DNA of 7,481 nt, from positions 1 to 7,481 of the forward strand of contig JALSLS010000431.1 in the NCBI GenBank assembly GCA_026988195.1. The letters run 5' to 3'. Positions within the stretch are counted from its first letter, which is position 1. Each line of letters starts with the position of its first letter. The notes beneath the pieces were generated by a model, which ran no database searches, had not been told where the DNA came from, and saw nothing but the letters and a program-made list of their open reading frames with translations. Both the position numbers and the translations under genes were made by a program. Positions 1-6,277 of this stretch are shown here, piece after piece. The stretch comes from Methylomonas sp. (GTDB taxonomy: Bacteria > Pseudomonadota > Gammaproteobacteria > Methylococcales > Methylomonadaceae).

Positions 1-500
1 ACTTCTCTTTCTCCAGCTAATACAGCTGCCAGATAGGATAGAGGGGTTAAATCTCCACTTGCACCCACTGAGCCTTCTTCTGGAATTAATGGCAAAATAT
101 CTTGCTGGAGCAATCCTGTTATTTGCTGTAATAACAGATAACGCACCCCCGAAAACCCTTGTGCAAGACTGTTTAGCCGTACCATCAATATTGCCCTGGT
201 TTGTTCACTATCAAAGTGCTTTCCCAATCCACAACCATGAAAAGTATACAAATGCTTGGGCAGTTCTTCTACCTGATGTAGAGGGATAGACACGGTACAA
301 GAATCACCATATCCCGTGGTTACGCCATAAACACAGCCCTCTTCTTGTAACAGGCTATCTATAAATTCAGCGCCTTTATCAATTCTTCTTACAAATGATT
401 TTTTAGCAGATAGCGTCAGTGTTTGTTGTTGACCAGCAATACCACAGACATCGTTTATGGTTAATGCTTGCCCATCAACTATGACTTTTCGTTCACTCAT
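1..500 (-). CDS. HAL/PAL/TAL-family aromatic amino acid ammonia-lyase, N-terminal part (cut by window edge)
   Basis: About 166 N-terminal residues are visible, out of roughly 500-520 usual for the family; the rest lies left of base 1. This frame was read by hand from the minus strand. It has the catalytic-loop motif YGVTTGYG (Tyr at residue 58) and the MIO prosthetic-group motif GSVGASGDLTPLSYLA, with the cyclising Ala-Ser-Gly at 147-149. The family removes ammonia from His, Phe or Tyr without oxidation. At the substrate-selectivity site the residues are Phe-His (87-88, in LYTFHGCGLG), where histidine lyases have Ser-His, tyrosine lyases His-Leu and phenylalanine lyases Phe-Leu. I therefore infer an aryl-acrylic acid starter for the polyene rather than histidine breakdown. 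The start overlaps the stop of the preceding acyltransferase gene by 8 bases; an in-frame ATG directly before it (503) is equally possible, and neither has a strong ribosome binding site. Family is certain, substrate is not. Confidence 0.92.
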   Translation of the reverse strand, partial: MSERKVIVDGQALTINDVCGIAGQQQTLTLSAKKSFVRRIDKGAEFIDSLLQEEGCVYGVTTGYGDSCTVSIPLHQVEELPKHLYTFHGCGLGKHFDSEQTRAILMVRLNSLAQGFSGVRYLLLQQITGLLQQDILPLIPEEGSVGASGDLTPLSYLAAVLAGERE

Positions 501-1416
501 CATCTACTTGCCAAAAATCGTAAAAATTAAACCACTGTAAAGGTGCTTTTACACAATAATATTGTAATTTTTCTGCATATTTCTCTACATATTGCTGAAT
601 AGCTGCAGTTCTTTGTTTTCTTGAAATATCTTGCCCATCACTAAAAGGGTCAAAATAGATTACTTGTTTGCCCTGTTCTTTTAAGCAAAATAAAGTAAAC
701 ACAGGACATTTTAATAATAATGCCAGAATAAAAGGCCCTTGAGGAAATGCTGCTGATTGCCCCATAAAATCTGCTCTAGCCACCCTCCCCTTTACACTGA
801 CCGGTGTTCGGTCTGCAGCAATAATTACCAGTTCACCCGCTTCTATTTTATCTTGTAATAACATAGCCGTTGCTGCATTAACACTGCTTACTTGGATTAA
901 GTTAACCTTGTCAGATCCTGCATATTTATTTAATAAAGAATTAAATTTTTCTGTGTGCTGACTATGAATAAGTACATTAATGATAATACTCTTGCGTAGC
1001 TTAGCAATCACTCGACACACTTCTAAATTACCTAAATGAGAACCTAGGATAAACACCCCTTGTCCTTGCTCTAAGTGATGAATAACCGCTTCTCGCCCAT
1101 GAGTTTCAACATCATCTAATGTTAAGGCTCCACTCCAAGCGGCTAACTTATCTATTAATGCATTTGCAAAACTAATAAAATGAAAATAACTTCCTTTTAA
1201 GCCTGTTGTTATCGATAAATCAGGATTAAAACTAAACATTCTGTCTAAATACTGCTGACTAGCCGTTCGCCCTTGTTTATTAAACAGCCAATAGTAGCTG
1301 ACGACTGGGTATAAAAATACCTGCAAAACTTTACGTCCAAAGATTAGGTAAACTTTTAATAGAAAGTCCATCCCCCAGATGATGCCATGCTCTTCAATTT
1401 TTGACCAATGGCTCAT
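493..1416 (-). CDS. LpxL/HtrB-like lysophospholipid acyltransferase of the polyene cluster
   Basis: This 307-residue protein belongs to the LpxL/HtrB (lipid A late acyltransferase) superfamily. It has the HX4E catalytic motif as SHLGNLE (His127, Glu132), the block IIAADRTP around 198-205, FPQGPFILA around 224-232, and a C-terminal aromatic PLQWFNFYDFW segment, all typical of the family. An N-terminal hydrophobic stretch (about 17-45) fits inner-membrane anchoring. The start overlaps the stop of the glycosyltransferase gene as ATGA, with GAGGAAG (1422-1428) as a good ribosome binding site. In enterobacterial aryl-polyene clusters the equivalent domain is, from memory, fused to a family 2 glycosyltransferase (ApeJ-like); here the two are separate genes. 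The likely job is to acylate a sugar or lipid carrier with the polyene or a fatty acid. True lipid A assembly is less likely given the context. Confidence 0.9.
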   Translation of the reverse strand: MSHWSKIEEHGIIWGMDFLLKVYLIFGRKVLQVFLYPVVSYYWLFNKQGRTASQQYLDRMFSFNPDLSITTGLKGSYFHFISFANALIDKLAAWSGALTLDDVETHGREAVIHHLEQGQGVFILGSHLGNLEVCRVIAKLRKSIIINVLIHSQHTEKFNSLLNKYAGSDKVNLIQVSSVNAATAMLLQDKIEAGELVIIAADRTPVSVKGRVARADFMGQSAAFPQGPFILALLLKCPVFTLFCLKEQGKQVIYFDPFSDGQDISRKQRTAAIQQYVEKYAEKLQYYCVKAPLQWFNFYDFWQVDDE

Positions 1417-2147
1417 TTAAACTTCCTCAATAAAAGTGTAGGCAGTCGCCATAACATCCCAAAAAAAAGCTGGGTATGTTTTTTAGTGATAATTAAATTA
1501 TCGTCTAACATCTTAAAATGTGAAACGCCATCCATAGGGTATTGTACCGCTGTTGGTATATTGATAACCTTAACGCCTTGCCAATATAATCGAACCAGAA
1601 TATCCACATCAAAATCCATCCCTTGCCCAATGAGTGTTGTATTTATAACCTTTTCAGTTGCCGCTAAAGGATAACAGCGAAAACCACAAAGCCCATCAGC
1701 AATAGAAAAAGATAGAGTATGAATCCATACCCAAAAATTGGTGATTTTTCGCCCATACAACCTTTTTTTAGGGACAGATTGATCAAAAATAGGACTGCCT
1801 ATAATTAAGCATTCAGGTAACTCATCACTGGCTTTTAAAAAAACAGGAATATCTTTAAATTGATGTTGTCCATCCGCATCAATTTGGATAGCATGACTGT
1901 AGCCTTTTTCAATGGCTAACTTAAATCCAGTAATAACAGCTGAACCTTTACCACTATTTTGTGCTTTTTCAATCAAAGTAAGCCATTGACTTTCCTTTTT
2001 TGCTAAACCTTGTAAAACCTTTGAGCACTCAGCTGAGCTGCCATCATTTATTAAAAAACAGTGCTTAGCAAAAGGTTTAAGATTTTCAATCACCTTAGTA
2101 ATAGCATGCTGATGATTGTACACAGGCACAATGAAACAATATTTCAC
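1413..2147 (-). CDS. Family 2 glycosyltransferase (GT-A fold) of the polyene cluster
   Basis: This 244-residue cytoplasmic protein is a complete GT-A domain. It starts with the nucleotide-binding FIVPVYNH segment (5-12), followed by LINDGSS (32-38), NSGKGSAVITGF (64-75) and the metal-binding DXD motif as DADGQH (Asp90, Asp92). The segment DGLCGFRCYP (151-160) resembles dolichol-phosphate-mannose-synthase-like GT2 enzymes. Only a weakly hydrophobic C-terminal tail (about 226-241, LFFGMLWRLPTLLL) is seen, so it probably sits peripherally on the membrane. The start codon is GTG, overlapping the AMP-ligase stop as GTGA. GGAG seven bases upstream decides it. It directly precedes the LpxL-like gene with an ATGA overlap, so the two are probably made as a coupled pair. 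The presumed role is to transfer a sugar to the lipid or polyene carrier; donor and acceptor cannot be read from the sequence. Confidence 0.9.
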   Translation of the reverse strand: MKYCFIVPVYNHQHAITKVIENLKPFAKHCFLINDGSSAECSKVLQGLAKKESQWLTLIEKAQNSGKGSAVITGFKLAIEKGYSHAIQIDADGQHQFKDIPVFLKASDELPECLIIGSPIFDQSVPKKRLYGRKITNFWVWIHTLSFSIADGLCGFRCYPLAATEKVINTTLIGQGMDFDVDILVRLYWQGVKVINIPTAVQYPMDGVSHFKMLDDNLIITKKHTQLFFGMLWRLPTLLLRKFK

Positions 2148-3847
2148 GGCTCAACTCCATAGACTAATCGACCTGAACTATGCTGATCAGTTACAGAACT
2201 CATCTCAAAATATAGTTTGTTATTCTCTGCTTTCCAGGTCAATTTAATTTTTATAATATCTTCCGGCTGAATTATTTTTCTAAATTTAATCACTTCCATT
2301 CGTAAAAAAGGCTGATTTATAGTAAAGAAAATTTTAGCCAATTGTTCCACCCAGGCTAACTGAGTAACGCCAGGAAGAATGGGCTGGCCAGGAAAGTGAC
2401 CCGAAAAATAAATTAGGCTAGGTAAGACACGGCACTGTAATTCAACCATTTGATCTTGATAATCACATGAAAGCACTTGTGGCGTACGTAACGGGTCTAG
2501 AGAAAACAACCCTAACACTATCTGTTGATTAACTTTTCCTTGTAGAGTCATTGGCAAAGAGGACATAAACAACCATTTTTTAGGTATCACCACAGATTCA
2601 AACTTAGCCACTAATTGCTTTCTTAACTGTTTAATCAATCTGGGTCGCCCCTGTTGCTGAAGAATGTCTTTCCCAGTGGGTGTTAACACGATAACAGCCG
2701 CTATTTTGTCGCGCTTCCCTGTCAATAACACTGTATAAGAGTGTTCAATCCACTGTAAATTATTTAAGGTTGACTCTAGTTCATCAAGTGATAAGCGTTT
2801 TTCTTCAATTTTCACGATACGATCAACTCGCCCTAATAACTCAAACTGATTATTGCCCTGTAAGTTAATTTTATCATCCATTTTATAGGGAGCCTTTTCA
2901 ACTAAGTATGGCGAAGATAAATAGCCTTGCCCCCTCTTATCCAGCGAAATATTAATACCGTCAAAGCTTGTCCAAAGCGGATCATTAACACTTTCTCGCC
3001 AAGCAATCCCTCCCGTTTCAGAGCTTCCATAAACTTCTAACACTGACTGTTTGCTGTGTTGGAATATTTGCCTAGCGGCTTCTATCGATAAAGCGCCTCC
3101 CGAACTAAATACCGCTTTTAAGTTAGCGATAGCTAACCATGGGCTTAACTCATCTAATCTTTTTAGCTGTGCAGGGCTCGCAACCCAATAGGCAGAAACA
3201 CCTTCAGCTTGTGTTAATAAAGGCTCTGGACTTAGAAATATTTCACTGTAAAAACAACGCCCAGCAGACAATGGCCACAAAATACGAAATAATAAACCAT
3301 AAATATGTTGATGGCTAACAGTTGCCAAAACGTAAGCATTTCCGAGACTTTCTCCCCAGCGTGACTCTAAAACGTCTATTTCATTTTGAAACTGCTGTAA
3401 GGTTTTCTCGATTGCTTTTGCTTGTCCCGTAGAACCGGAAGTAAAAAGAGTAACTTTAGCCTTGTTTAAATCTAAAGATGTGAGTTCTAAGTGGCTTGAC
3501 TCATCAACATCAAAGACTGTCTCCTTCCCTTCCCAATCACCTAACAAGACATATCCTTGTTCAATAAGTCCTACTGCTGTTGCTGGTTTATTATTAGCCG
3601 TAATTAATACTTTTTTTTGGGCATATAACAGTGCAAATAAACTGACACAAAATGGGTAGGCCTGCTCATAATAAAGCGCAAATTGTTCATCAGATGATTT
3701 AGAAAATGAACCCGCTAATTGACAGACATCAAACTGAAACTGCTGATGCTCAATTATTTTTCCCTTATAAATGGCTATGGGATCGTGCTTAGATGGCGTT
3801 AAAACGCAATCAGAAAGCAGGCCTATTCCCCTTTGCTTATATGTCAT
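2144..3847 (-). CDS. AMP-ligase (acyl-CoA synthetase-like) fused to an ApeI-type dehydratase
   Basis: This 567-residue two-domain protein starts with an ANL-superfamily adenylation domain (about 1-450). It has the P-loop TLFTSGSTGQAKAIEK (133-148), VYGSSETGG (272-280), the hinge region LLGRVDRIVKIEEKR (337-351, Asp342), and the C-terminal lysine in LQGKVNQ (Lys438). The last ~110 residues form a FabA/FabZ-like hot-dog domain with GHFPGQPILPGVTQL (483-497, His484 catalytic). The acidic residue that FabZ carries after LPGV is replaced around TQLAW, as in my recollection of ApeI-type dehydratases. The ligase part probably activates the aryl acid starter and loads it onto an ACP; the hot-dog part probably dehydrates 3-hydroxyacyl-ACP to give conjugated double bonds. 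In characterised clusters (ApeH, ApeI) these are, as I recall, separate proteins. No convincing ribosome binding site precedes the ATG. It lies downstream of a 254-bp gap holding a REPIN. Confidence 0.93.
   Translation of the reverse strand: MTYKQRGIGLLSDCVLTPSKHDPIAIYKGKIIEHQQFQFDVCQLAGSFSKSSDEQFALYYEQAYPFCVSLFALLYAQKKVLITANNKPATAVGLIEQGYVLLGDWEGKETVFDVDESSHLELTSLDLNKAKVTLFTSGSTGQAKAIEKTLQQFQNEIDVLESRWGESLGNAYVLATVSHQHIYGLLFRILWPLSAGRCFYSEIFLSPEPLLTQAEGVSAYWVASPAQLKRLDELSPWLAIANLKAVFSSGGALSIEAARQIFQHSKQSVLEVYGSSETGGIAWRESVNDPLWTSFDGINISLDKRGQGYLSSPYLVEKAPYKMDDKINLQGNNQFELLGRVDRIVKIEEKRLSLDELESTLNNLQWIEHSYTVLLTGKRDKIAAVIVLTPTGKDILQQQGRPRLIKQLRKQLVAKFESVVIPKKWLFMSSLPMTLQGKVNQQIVLGLFSLDPLRTPQVLSCDYQDQMVELQCRVLPSLIYFSGHFPGQPILPGVTQLAWVEQLAKIFFTINQPFLRMEVIKFRKIIQPEDIIKIKLTWKAENNKLYFEMSSVTDQHSSGRLVYGVEP
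2155..2158 (-). promoter_or_regulatory. Ribosome binding site for the GTG-started glycosyltransferase gene
   Basis: On the minus strand the sequence is GGAG, then 7 bases, then GTG. It lies within the last codons of the AMP-ligase/dehydratase gene and supports a GTG start at 2147, giving a four-base stop/start overlap. Confidence 0.6.
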
Positions 3848-3923
3848 GATTGATTAGCAAGTGTAAAGATAGATTTAGAGCCCCCTATTTTATCAAAAGC
3901 CTGATTTGTAATATATTCAAATT

Positions 3924-4080
3924 AGTAACTATTCAGCATCTTTAGTGCAATGTTTTGTAGGAGCGTCCGCCCTCGGCGCGATTATAATAATGCTCTTTTC
4001 TCTAAAACTTTCAATTATCTTCGCGCCGAGGGCGGACGCTCCTACATTATCATTGCCTACTTACAAGCTGAATAGTTACT
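3924..4080. repeat. Composite inverted repeat inside the pigment operon (outer arms of the REPIN region)
   Basis: Perfect 14-bp outer arms, AGTAACTATTCAGC (3924-3937) and its reverse complement (4067-4080), enclose the REP doublet described separately. Between outer and core arms there is a further matching hexamer, GCAATG (3947-3952) against CATTGC (4051-4056), at almost equal distances. The whole 157 bp is thus a nested palindrome with diverged stretches. It nearly fills the gap between the second ACP stop (4102) and the AMP-ligase start (3847) and ends 21 bp after the ACP stop. I see no reading frame in it. This may be a complete MITE-like unit, or a REPIN inserted into an older palindrome. 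Confidence 0.85.
3956..4046. repeat. REPIN-like pair of GTAG-headed REP sequences
   Basis: Two perfect 26-bp arms (3956-3981 and 4021-4046) lie in inverted orientation around a 39-bp AT-rich spacer. Each arm begins TGTAGGAGCG and carries GCG-T-CCG, loop CCCT, CGG-CGC, a small hairpin with a bulged T, directly behind the tetranucleotide GTAG. A GTAG head followed by an imperfect hairpin is the hallmark of REP elements moved by RAYT-type (IS200/IS605-related) transposases, and an inverted pair is a REPIN. The arms have 19 G or C in 26 bases, in strong contrast to the AT-rich surroundings. No transposase is in the window, so it would be mobilised in trans. In the pigment operon transcript it would fold into a long perfect stem. 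Confidence 0.85.
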
Positions 4081-4101
4081 CAAATTATTTTATGAACGTT
4101 C

Positions 4102-4353
4102 CTAACTCTCATTCGTAATCTTAAACACAGCTTCAACTACATCATTTATCGTACGCGCATTTTTAAAATCTGCTGGCTTCACTGCTTTACCGGTAATTTC
4201 TTTCAGTTTAACAATCATATCGACTGCATCAATACTATCAAAATCTAATTCTTCATTTAATCGAGCTTCCAAAGTGACTAGTTCTGGTTCAATCTCAAAC
4301 ATTTCCAGCATAATACCTTTAATCAGCTGTAAAATATCTTCACGATTTGTCAT
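4102..4353 (-). CDS. Acyl carrier protein (second of two)
   Basis: This 83-residue acyl carrier protein has the 4'-phosphopantetheine attachment site in ELDFDSIDAVDM (Ser40), four-helix ACP character and an acidic composition. It is normal length for a free-standing type II ACP. Its ATG overlaps the stop of the first ACP gene as ATGA, with GGGGA a few bases upstream as ribosome binding site, so the two ACPs are translated together. In APE clusters paired ACPs (ApeE/ApeF in the Xenorhabdus nomenclature, from memory) serve the starter and chain-elongation steps; which one does what cannot be told here. After this gene comes the REPIN, and the COG4648-type membrane protein gene I would expect between ACP and AMP-ligase is missing. 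Confidence 0.93.
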   Translation of the reverse strand: MTNREDILQLIKGIMLEMFEIEPELVTLEARLNEELDFDSIDAVDMIVKLKEITGKAVKPADFKNARTINDVVEAVFKITNES

Positions 4354-4616
4354 GCTTTCCCCATTTGTTCAGATTCAATAAACTGTGTCAATGTAGCTAC
4401 AGATGCAAAAATATTCACCACATCATCTTTATCTGCATCAATCCGAACATTATATTTTTTTCTAATCGCTAATCCCAATTCAAGTGCATCAATTGAATCT
4501 AAGCCTAAACCTTCGTTAAATAAAGCTTCTTGACTATTAATGTCTTCAATAGTCAAATCCTCTAAATCCAAACAATCAATAATCAATTGTTTTAATTCCT
4601 TTTCCATATTACTCAT
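4350..4616 (-). CDS. Acyl carrier protein (first of two)
   Basis: This 88-residue phosphopantetheine-binding protein has the attachment serine in GLGLDSIDALEL (Ser41), followed by a helix with GLAIRKKYNVRI. I place the start at 4616 rather than at the in-frame ATG 60 bases further upstream (4676). The shorter start has GAGAG four bases before the ATG, overlaps the preceding acyltransferase by only 8 bases like the other junctions in this operon, and gives a normal ACP length. The longer one would add 20 residues unlike any ACP and a 68-base overlap. An ATG at 4607 is also possible. It is diverged from the second ACP in sequence, so the pair is not a recent tandem copy. Role: carrier for starter or growing polyene chain. 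Confidence 0.92.
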   Translation of the reverse strand: MSNMEKELKQLIIDCLDLEDLTIEDINSQEALFNEGLGLDSIDALELGLAIRKKYNVRIDADKDDVVNIFASVATLTQFIESEQMGKA

Positions 4617-5379
4617 TGCACTCTCGTTGCTGTTCAAAATAATTTTGTAAATAACGGTTAAACCGTCTAACGGCAATAGATTTTGGCTCTATCGCTAAAA
4701 ACTCATCCAAAACAATATTATCACCGACTGACATTGCCAAATGAAACCGCCTTTCAGGTATTTGATACCACTTTTCTGCTTTTGTTAAGGTATTAGGCGT
4801 ACAGCTGATACTAACAAGACTTACCTTGGCATTGGCTTTAATGGCAATATGCGCGGCACTTCTTTGAAATTTATATTGCTCATTAGGAAGAGACCGTGTT
4901 CCTTCAGGAAAAATAACCATGGTGCCACCAGCTTTTAAACAAGCAACACTTTCACTGATCATTACTTCAGGATTTCCATTACTAATATAGCCAGCATTTT
5001 CCACAACACCTCGAATAAAAGGATTATGCCACAACTTTTCTTTTACAATACAATTGGCCTCAGGAATTCTACTGATTAAAAACACAACATCAATTAAAGT
5101 CGGGTGATTAGCAATAATCAATTGCCCTGGCTGCCTAAGTTTTTCTTCTCCCTTTACTTCATAAGTCATAATGCCAAGTCTATGCATTAAACCAATAAAA
5201 ATATAGAAACTGTAATGCACCCATCGTTGCACATTTGCAATTCTTTGTTGCCGGTTAGAAGGTGTCAACCTAAGCAATGGAAAAACTAAAACTCTTAAAA
5301 AGACTGCGCCCAAACCAAAAACACTAAAACTGAGTCCTGTTGCAAATAGTCGCCAACAATAATTGAGTGATTTGTACAT
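4609..5379 (-). CDS. PlsC-type 1-acyl-glycerol-3-phosphate-like acyltransferase of the polyene cluster
   Basis: This 256-residue membrane protein has an N-terminal hydrophobic segment (about 12-38) followed by a PlsC acyltransferase domain. It contains the HX4D motif in ANHPTLIDV (His92, Asp97), an IVKEKLWHNPF block (111-121), and VIFPEGTRS (155-163) for phosphate binding. In primary metabolism this family acylates lysophosphatidic acid. Within pigment clusters the homologues (ApeD-like) probably help transfer the polyene acyl chain from ACP to a lipid. It stands 162 bp after the chain-length factor gene and overlaps the first ACP by 8 bases. No clear ribosome binding site precedes the chosen ATG, so the start is moderately secure. 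The domain assignment is firm; the acceptor is inferred. Confidence 0.9.
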   Translation of the reverse strand: MYKSLNYCWRLFATGLSFSVFGLGAVFLRVLVFPLLRLTPSNRQQRIANVQRWVHYSFYIFIGLMHRLGIMTYEVKGEEKLRQPGQLIIANHPTLIDVVFLISRIPEANCIVKEKLWHNPFIRGVVENAGYISNGNPEVMISESVACLKAGGTMVIFPEGTRSLPNEQYKFQRSAAHIAIKANAKVSLVSISCTPNTLTKAEKWYQIPERRFHLAMSVGDNIVLDEFLAIEPKSIAVRRFNRYLQNYFEQQRECNE

Positions 5380-5473
5380 TTGATGACAGTTAATTTAAAG
5401 TCTGGTGATTTTAACATACGCTATAAGGTCTTTCGATTAATTCTAGCTGTGTAGATAGCCACTTAAAACTCTA

Positions 5474-5522
5474 AAGGGTAAAGTTACAGTAGTTTATAGG
5501 ACATTACTGTAGCTTTAACCTA
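5474..5522 (-). promoter_or_regulatory. Hairpin in the gap between chain-length factor and acyltransferase genes
   Basis: Arms 5474-5491 and 5505-5522 are inverted repeats of 18 bases with three mismatches, the outermost pair included, around a 13-base loop; the inner part is AAAGTTACAGTA against TACTGTAGCTTT. It lies about 20 bp after the chain-length factor stop. No clean T-run follows on the minus strand, so it is not a standard terminator. It could be an attenuator, a processing site, or the remnant of a small palindromic repeat. The rest of the 162-bp gap shows nothing else I can support. Confidence 0.5.
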
Positions 5523-5541
5523 AAACGATAGAATGAGTCTA

Positions 5542-6228
5542 TTATTGTTTTTCCCACTGCCAACTATGTCTAGGTGTAAGTATTTTTAAACAAGCTTGTG
5601 CTGTTGATAAAAACTTAATTAATAAAGGAACTTGCAGGGGTTGTTCACCATCATTGCCTGTTTCTGACTGGCAACTAAACCTTAAAGGAATTCCTTCGCC
5701 TGTTTTAGAAATTTTCAAAGCAACCGCACAGCGTTGATTAGCGCTTAGTTTAAAAGGTTCAGCAGGGTAAAAATCGACTAATGGTTCATCATATAAAACG
5801 ATTAACACCTCTTTTTCACCTTCAGCTAGCAAGCCTATTGCCTCAATAAAAGCAGCAGCAACCCCCTCTTCCCCTGGAGCAACAACGGTACTTTGTACTT
5901 TATTTTTATAAGCTATCGAAAACAAACCTGCAATCGCGTTATGCACAGACAAACTAAATGCCGTTGGCGATATATCTTCTCCCGCTTCAATCATTTCCAT
6001 CATGGCAAACGATTTAGCCAACTCCCCATGAGTTGAGCTAAACACAGTGGGAATCTCCTCCCCTTTTTTTAGACAAGGAGCCGCTGCACAAAAGACCGTT
6101 TTGGCTAAAGGGCTTAACCGTCTTTTTAACATTTTTGGCATAAAGGCAAGTAACTCAGCTTCAGTTAAACCACTGTCATCTAACGGCGGCCAAACACTCC
6201 ATTGATTAAGTATAAAATCTTGCTGCAT
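5542..6228 (-). CDS. Beta-ketoacyl synthase-like chain-length factor (ApeC-like)
   Basis: This 228-residue protein resembles the N-terminal half of a thiolase-fold ketosynthase, as in the Ketoacyl-synt_2 (PF13723) chain-length-factor family. Recognisable blocks are PKMLKRRLSPLAKTVFCAA (31-49), FSSTHGELAKS (63-73), FSLSVHNAIAGLFSIAYKN (91-109) and VVAPGEEGVAAAFIEAIGLL (115-134). The last block lies where an active ketosynthase carries its nucleophilic Cys, and no Cys is present, so it should not condense by itself. In the Xenorhabdus APE system such a protein (ApeC, from memory) pairs with a full ketosynthase (ApeO); here the partner must lie outside the window. It is the first cluster gene visible, 89 bp after tupA, and the ribosome binding site is weak. 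The methyltransferase genes that often head APE clusters are not seen on this side. Confidence 0.88.
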   Translation of the reverse strand: MQQDFILNQWSVWPPLDDSGLTEAELLAFMPKMLKRRLSPLAKTVFCAAAPCLKKGEEIPTVFSSTHGELAKSFAMMEMIEAGEDISPTAFSLSVHNAIAGLFSIAYKNKVQSTVVAPGEEGVAAAFIEAIGLLAEGEKEVLIVLYDEPLVDFYPAEPFKLSANQRCAVALKISKTGEGIPLRFSCQSETGNDGEQPLQVPLLIKFLSTAQACLKILTPRHSWQWEKQ

Positions 6229-6277
6229 AACGATATAAAAATAATTTACGGGTAAGGGATAAGAGCAACAGTTACTT

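Noticed and set aside
59..289. Plus-strand open frame of 76 codons
   Set aside because: It lies antisense to the ammonia-lyase, which has clear catalytic motifs here; the translation has no recognisable domain.
1..500. hutH, histidine catabolism
   Set aside because: No other hut gene is present, the selectivity site is not Ser-His, and the gene is translationally coupled to a polyene operon.
493..1416. lpxL/htrB lipid A acyltransferase proper
   Set aside because: Superfamily match only; tight coupling to the glycosyltransferase and ACP genes points to a pigment role.
1408..1674. Plus-strand open frame of 88 codons
   Set aside because: Antisense to the glycosyltransferase and the start of the LpxL-like gene; no ribosome binding site or family resemblance.
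3462..3659. Plus-strand open frame of 65 codons
   Set aside because: Antisense to the adenylation domain of the AMP-ligase, low-complexity serine-rich translation.
2144..3847. Non-ribosomal peptide synthetase module
   Set aside because: The adenylation domain is followed by a hot-dog dehydratase, with no carrier or condensation domain.
3956..4046. CRISPR array or intrinsic terminator
   Set aside because: There are only two repeat copies and they are inverted, not direct; no T-run follows the stem and the loop is 39 bases long.
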